DNA from: Hyphomicrobiales bacterium
GTDB taxonomy: Bacteria > Pseudomonadota > Alphaproteobacteria > Rhizobiales > Xanthobacteraceae
Direction of reading: 5' to 3'
DNA: 64,000 nt
Assembly: GCA_016185205.1 (NCBI GenBank)
Contig: JACPOA010000011.1
Span: 1 to 64,000, forward strand
Of this stretch, positions 60,239 through 64,000 are shown piece after piece; positions within the stretch are counted from its first letter, which is position 1, and each line of letters begins with the position of its first letter. Under the pieces are notes generated by a model that saw nothing but the letters and a program-made list of their open reading frames with translations, searched no databases and was not told the DNA's origin. The position numbers and the translations under genes are program-made.

Positions 60239-61582
60239 TCAGGCCGCGACCAGGGACAGCGCCTCGATCACGTCGTCGACCACCGCCTCGACCAGGATCT
60301 TGTCGTCGCCTTCGCCCATCACACGGATCACCGGTTCGGTGCCGGACGGGCGCACGATCAGCCGGCCGCCGCGGCCGAGTTTCTTTTCGGCGCTGGCGAT
60401 GGCCGAGCGCACGCCGGCGTTCTCCAGCGGCTTGCCCTTCTGGTAACGGATGTTCTTGAGCACCTGCGGCAGCGGCTCGAAGCGATGGCAGACTTCCGAC
60501 ACCGGCTTGTTGCTGCGCTTGATCACCGCCAGCAATTGCAGCGCGGCGACAAAGCCGTCGCCGGTGGTGGTGTAGTCCGACAGGATGATGTGGCCGGAGG
60601 GCTCGCCGCCGATATTGTAGCCGTGCGCGCGCATGTGCTCGAGCACATAGCGGTCGCCGACCGGGGTGCGGATCAGCTCGAGGCCGAGGCCCCGCAGATG
60701 GCGCTCGAGTCCGAGATTGGACATTACAGTCGCCACCACGCCCGGGCGCTGCAGCCTGCCGTCTTCCTTCCAGCTTTCGGCGATGACGGCGAGCAGCTGA
60801 TCGCCGTCCACCACATGGCCGCGCTCATCCACGATCATGACGCGATCGGCGTCGCCGTCGAGCGCGATGCCGATATCGGCGCGCATCTCGCGCACCTTGT
60901 GGGCGATCGCGGCGAGATCGGTGGAGCCGCAATCCTTGTTGATATTCATGCCGTCGGGATCGACGCCGATCGCAATGACGTCGGCGCCCATTTCCCACAG
61001 CGCGCCGGGCGCCACCTTGTAGGCGGCGCCATTGGCGCAATCGATGACGATGCGCAAGCCCTCGAACGACACCGACTTCGGCAGCGTGTGCTTGGCGAAT
61101 TCGATGTAGCGGTCCTGCACGCCGTCGATACGCTTGGCGCGGCCGAGGTCCTCGCTTTTGGCCAGCCGCTTGCTGAGATCGGCATCGAGCAGCTTCTCGA
61201 TCTTGGCTTCGACCTCGTCGCTGAGCTTGAAGCCGTCGGGGCCGAACAGCTTGATGCCGTTGTCGTCGAACGGATTATGCGAGGCCGAGATCATGACGCC
61301 GAGATCGGCGCGCATCGAACGCGCCAGCATGCCGACCGCCGGCGTCGGAATCGGGCCGGTGAGCAAGACATCCATACCAACGGAAGTGAAGCCGGCGACC
61401 AGCGCGGTCTCGATCATGTAGCCGGACAGCCTGGTGTCCTTGCCGATCAGCACACGATGCCGGTGCTCGCCGTTCTTGAAGACCAGTCCGGCGGCCTGCC
61501 CGACTTTGAGCGCCAATTCGGGGGTGATGACTTTGTTGGCCCGGCCGCGGATACCGTCGGTGCCGAAATAACGACGAACCAT
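60239..61582 (-). CDS. glmM: Phosphoglucosamine mutase
   Basis: [50 protein letters not shown]. Confidence 0.97.
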   Translation of the reverse strand: MVRRYFGTDGIRGRANKVITPELALKVGQAAGLVFKNGEHRHRVLIGKDTRLSGYMIETALVAGFTSVGMDVLLTGPIPTPAVGMLARSMRADLGVMISASHNPFDDNGIKLFGPDGFKLSDEVEAKIEKLLDADLSKRLAKSEDLGRAKRIDGVQDRYIEFAKHTLPKSVSFEGLRIVIDCANGAAYKVAPGALWEMGADVIAIGVDPDGMNINKDCGSTDLAAIAHKVREMRADIGIALDGDADRVMIVDERGHVVDGDQLLAVIAESWKEDGRLQRPGVVATVMSNLGLERHLRGLGLELIRTPVGDRYVLEHMRAHGYNIGGEPSGHIILSDYTTTGDGFVAALQLLAVIKRSNKPVSEVCHRFEPLPQVLKNIRYQKGKPLENAGVRSAIASAEKKLGRGGRLIVRPSGTEPVIRVMGEGDDKILVEAVVDDVIEALSLVAA

Positions 61583-61828
61583 GAACTGCCCCTAGCCCCG
61601 CACGAGGTGGTATTGGGCGGGCGGCCCAGCCAAGCCCGCACGGCTGTATATAAAGCCAACGCGTGGAAGTTACTTCAAAAATTGTGAGTAATCATTACCG
61701 AGGGGGTTAATCGGGGGCCGGCACGCGCGCTTTTCCACCGGGAACGGCGCCAGAACGGCCCATTTCGCTGGCCTTGGCGCTGTGCTAACCCCCATTAACC
61801 TTCGTCGTCCGTAGAGTAAATTTTCCCC

Positions 61829-63007
61829 ATGAAAAACATCACCTGCATCGACGACCTGCGGCAGCTTGCCCGCCGCCGGGTTCCGCGCGCCTTTTTCGAT
61901 TACGCCGACAGCGGCTCCTACCAGGAGGAGACGCTGCGCGCCAACCGCACCGATCTGGAGGCGATCAAGCTGCGCCAGCGCATTTTGGTCGACGTCTCCC
62001 AGCGCAGCCTCGCCACCACCGTCATCGGGCAGAAGCTGTCCTCGCCGATGATCCTGGCGCCGGTCGGGCTCGCCGGCATGCAGCATGGCGACGGCGAAAT
62101 CCTGTCGGCGATGGCCGCCAACGCGGCCGGCATTCCCTTCACGCTCTCGACCATGTCGATCTGCTCGATCGAGGACGTGGCGGAGGCGACGAGCAAGCCG
62201 TTCTGGTTCCAGCTCTACGTCATCCGCGACCGCGACTTCTCCAAGGACATCCTGGCGCGCGCGATCGCCGCCAAGTGCAGCGCGCTGGTGCTCACCGTCG
62301 ATTTGCAAGTGCTCGGCCAGCGCCACCGCGACATCAAGAACGGCATGACGGTGCCGCCGGAAATCCGCATCGCGAACATCATCGACGTGGCGACCAAGCC
62401 GGCCTGGGCCTGGAGCATTCTCAACGGCCGCCGCAAGACCTTCGGCAATCTCGCCGGCCACGTGAAGGGCATGGACAACGTCAACGAGCTCGCCAAATGG
62501 GTCGGCGAGCAGTTCGATCCGGCGCTGTCCTGGAAGGACGTCGAGTGGATCAAGAAGATCTGGCCCGGCAAGCTGATCCTCAAGGGCATTCTCGACGCCG
62601 ACGACGCCCGCACCGCGGTCAAGCTCGGTGCCGACGCCATCGTGGTGTCGAACCATGGCGGCCGCCAGCTCGACGGCGCGCCGTCCTCGATCTCGGCGTT
62701 GCCGGCGATCGCCGATGCCGTAGGTTCGGACACGGAAGTGCTGTTCGACGGCGGCATCCGCACCGGCGCCGACATCATGCGCGCGCTGGCGCTGGGCGCG
62801 CGCGCCTGCATGATCGGGCGCGCCTATATCTACGGACTCGGCGCGGCCGGGCAAGCCGGCGTCGCCAAGGCGATCGATATCCTCGAGAAGGAGCTGAGCG
62901 TCACCATGGCGCTCACCGGCACCAACCGCATCGCCGATATCGGGCCGCACGTGCTGGTCGGGGCTGAGGCGAAGAAGAAGACGAAGGCGAAGCGGAAGAA
63001 GGCGTAG
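61829..63007 (+). CDS. FMN-dependent alpha-hydroxy-acid (L-lactate) dehydrogenase
   Basis: RVPRAFFDYADSGSYQEETLRAN; VVSNHGGRQLDGAPSSISALP. Confidence 0.93.
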   Translation: MKNITCIDDLRQLARRRVPRAFFDYADSGSYQEETLRANRTDLEAIKLRQRILVDVSQRSLATTVIGQKLSSPMILAPVGLAGMQHGDGEILSAMAANAAGIPFTLSTMSICSIEDVAEATSKPFWFQLYVIRDRDFSKDILARAIAAKCSALVLTVDLQVLGQRHRDIKNGMTVPPEIRIANIIDVATKPAWAWSILNGRRKTFGNLAGHVKGMDNVNELAKWVGEQFDPALSWKDVEWIKKIWPGKLILKGILDADDARTAVKLGADAIVVSNHGGRQLDGAPSSISALPAIADAVGSDTEVLFDGGIRTGADIMRALALGARACMIGRAYIYGLGAAGQAGVAKAIDILEKELSVTMALTGTNRIADIGPHVLVGAEAKKKTKAKRKKA

Positions 63008-63130
63008 CCCGGATTGAGCGCCAGCGAAATCCGGGTCAGCGGCGCCACTCACCAAAATCTCTACCCCGGATTTCGCGGAGCCTGTCATCGGGCGGCGCTT
63101 CGCGCCGGCCCGTTGGCTCAATCCGGGCTA
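63005..63130. repeat. REP-like palindromic element
   Basis: TAGCCCGGATTGAGC ... GCTCAATCCGGGCTA perfect 15-bp arms. Confidence 0.85.
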
Positions 63131-63187
63131 CCATGGCCGCGCCGTCGACCCTTGCGCACCCCCGTCGTTAGGCTTATATTCTCTTCC

Positions 63188-63871
63188 ATGCGACCACCCC
63201 TCTTCTCCCCTTCCATCGTCCGCCTCCGCGTGCTCCCGGACGAACCCGGCGCCGTGGTGGGGACGCGGCCGCGCGGCTCGCGCCGGCCGCACCAGGACGC
63301 CACGGTCGGCGAGGTGCGCCGCCTGATCGAGCAGACCGCGCTGACCTACGGCGAGATCGCCAAGCGCAGCGGCGTCGGGCGCGCCAGCATCTGCCGCTGG
63401 ACGCGCGACGGCGGCTGGCAGCGGCCCGTGTTCGCGCCGCGCGCGACCGACACGGTGCCGCGCCCGCGCGCCGGGCAAAAGCTCAAGCTGCGTCTGCTGG
63501 CCGAGCGGCTGCGAACGCTCGCCGAACGTTATGTGCGCGAGCTGGAGGAGACGCCGGGCGTCGATCTCGACAGACTCGTGCAGGCGCTCGAAGTGGTGAA
63601 GATGGCGCGGCTCGCGGCGATGGGCCGCAGGCGGCGCCGGCGCTTATCCGCCGACGCGTCCGCAGGCTCGTTCAAGACCTTGGACGCGACCGCGCGCGCC
63701 GCCTTGCTCGAGGATTTGCGCGCCGCAGGCGTCAACGTCGAACGCGCCCCGCCGGCGGCGCTGGAGGATTTCATCGCCAGCCACGCAGCCCCGCGCGCGG
63801 AGCCCGTGCTGCGCCAGAAGGGCCGCTACTCCAAACGCAACCGCGAGCATGCAAGGATGTTGGAGCCGTAG
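63188..63871 (+). CDS. HTH-containing hypothetical protein
   Basis: TVGEVRRLIEQTALTYGEIAKRSGVGRASICRWTRDGGWQRP. Confidence 0.75.
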   Translation: MRPPLFSPSIVRLRVLPDEPGAVVGTRPRGSRRPHQDATVGEVRRLIEQTALTYGEIAKRSGVGRASICRWTRDGGWQRPVFAPRATDTVPRPRAGQKLKLRLLAERLRTLAERYVRELEETPGVDLDRLVQALEVVKMARLAAMGRRRRRRLSADASAGSFKTLDATARAALLEDLRAAGVNVERAPPAALEDFIASHAAPRAEPVLRQKGRYSKRNREHARMLEP

Positions 63872-63886
63872 CGCAGTTGAGGACCG

Positions 63887-63969
63887 TAGCCCGGATGAAG
63901 CGAAGCGAAATCCGGGGCTGCTTTATTGTGCGCGAGAAACCCGGATTACGCTGCGCTCCATCCGGGCTA
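63887..63969. repeat. REP-like palindromic element, same family as 63005-63130
   Basis: TAGCCCGGATG ... CATCCGGGCTA. Confidence 0.8.
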
Positions 63970-64000
63970 CGCTTGCTACGCTTGCTACGTGCTTTGGCCA

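Noticed and set aside
60158-61687. 509-aa plus ORF
   Set aside because: Antisense to glmM
61670-63121. 483-aa minus ORF
   Set aside because: Antisense to the lactate-dehydrogenase-like gene

Overview
A GC-rich alphaproteobacterial (Rhizobiales-like) chromosomal segment. Housekeeping genes include rluD, rpoH, queD/queE, purA, serA/serC, glmM, bfr and a lactate-dehydrogenase-like FMN oxidase. Accessory content: (1) 0.7-4.1 kb, an ECF sigma/NrsF (DUF1109) pair with four promoter-like GTAACC-N16-CGAA sites and a fossil inverted sigma fragment; (2) 5-11 kb, a beta-CASP MBL / phosphorylase / PRPP synthetase / PHA synthase block; (3) 16.4-22 kb, a copper-type cluster (TolC, multicopper oxidase, cytochrome c, cupredoxin, CusF-like) with a decayed partial duplication; (4) 24.94-34.98 kb, a ~10 kb integrative element bounded by a 15-bp direct repeat in the 3' end of tRNA-Glu(CTC). 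The element carries a tyrosine integrase, an AlpA-like protein, a lone HK97-type major capsid protein with only a protease C-terminal remnant, a reciprocally decayed tandem gene-pair duplication, a ~143-bp MITE-like insert with a 10-bp target duplication, many small palindromes, and an A / anti-A / A' complementary-repeat region (30987-31240). That last region resembles the antisense-RNA immunity regions of P4 satellites and P1/P7 (C4 RNA). It is my best candidate for an undescribed system. All family calls come from reading protein sequence; no database search was run.
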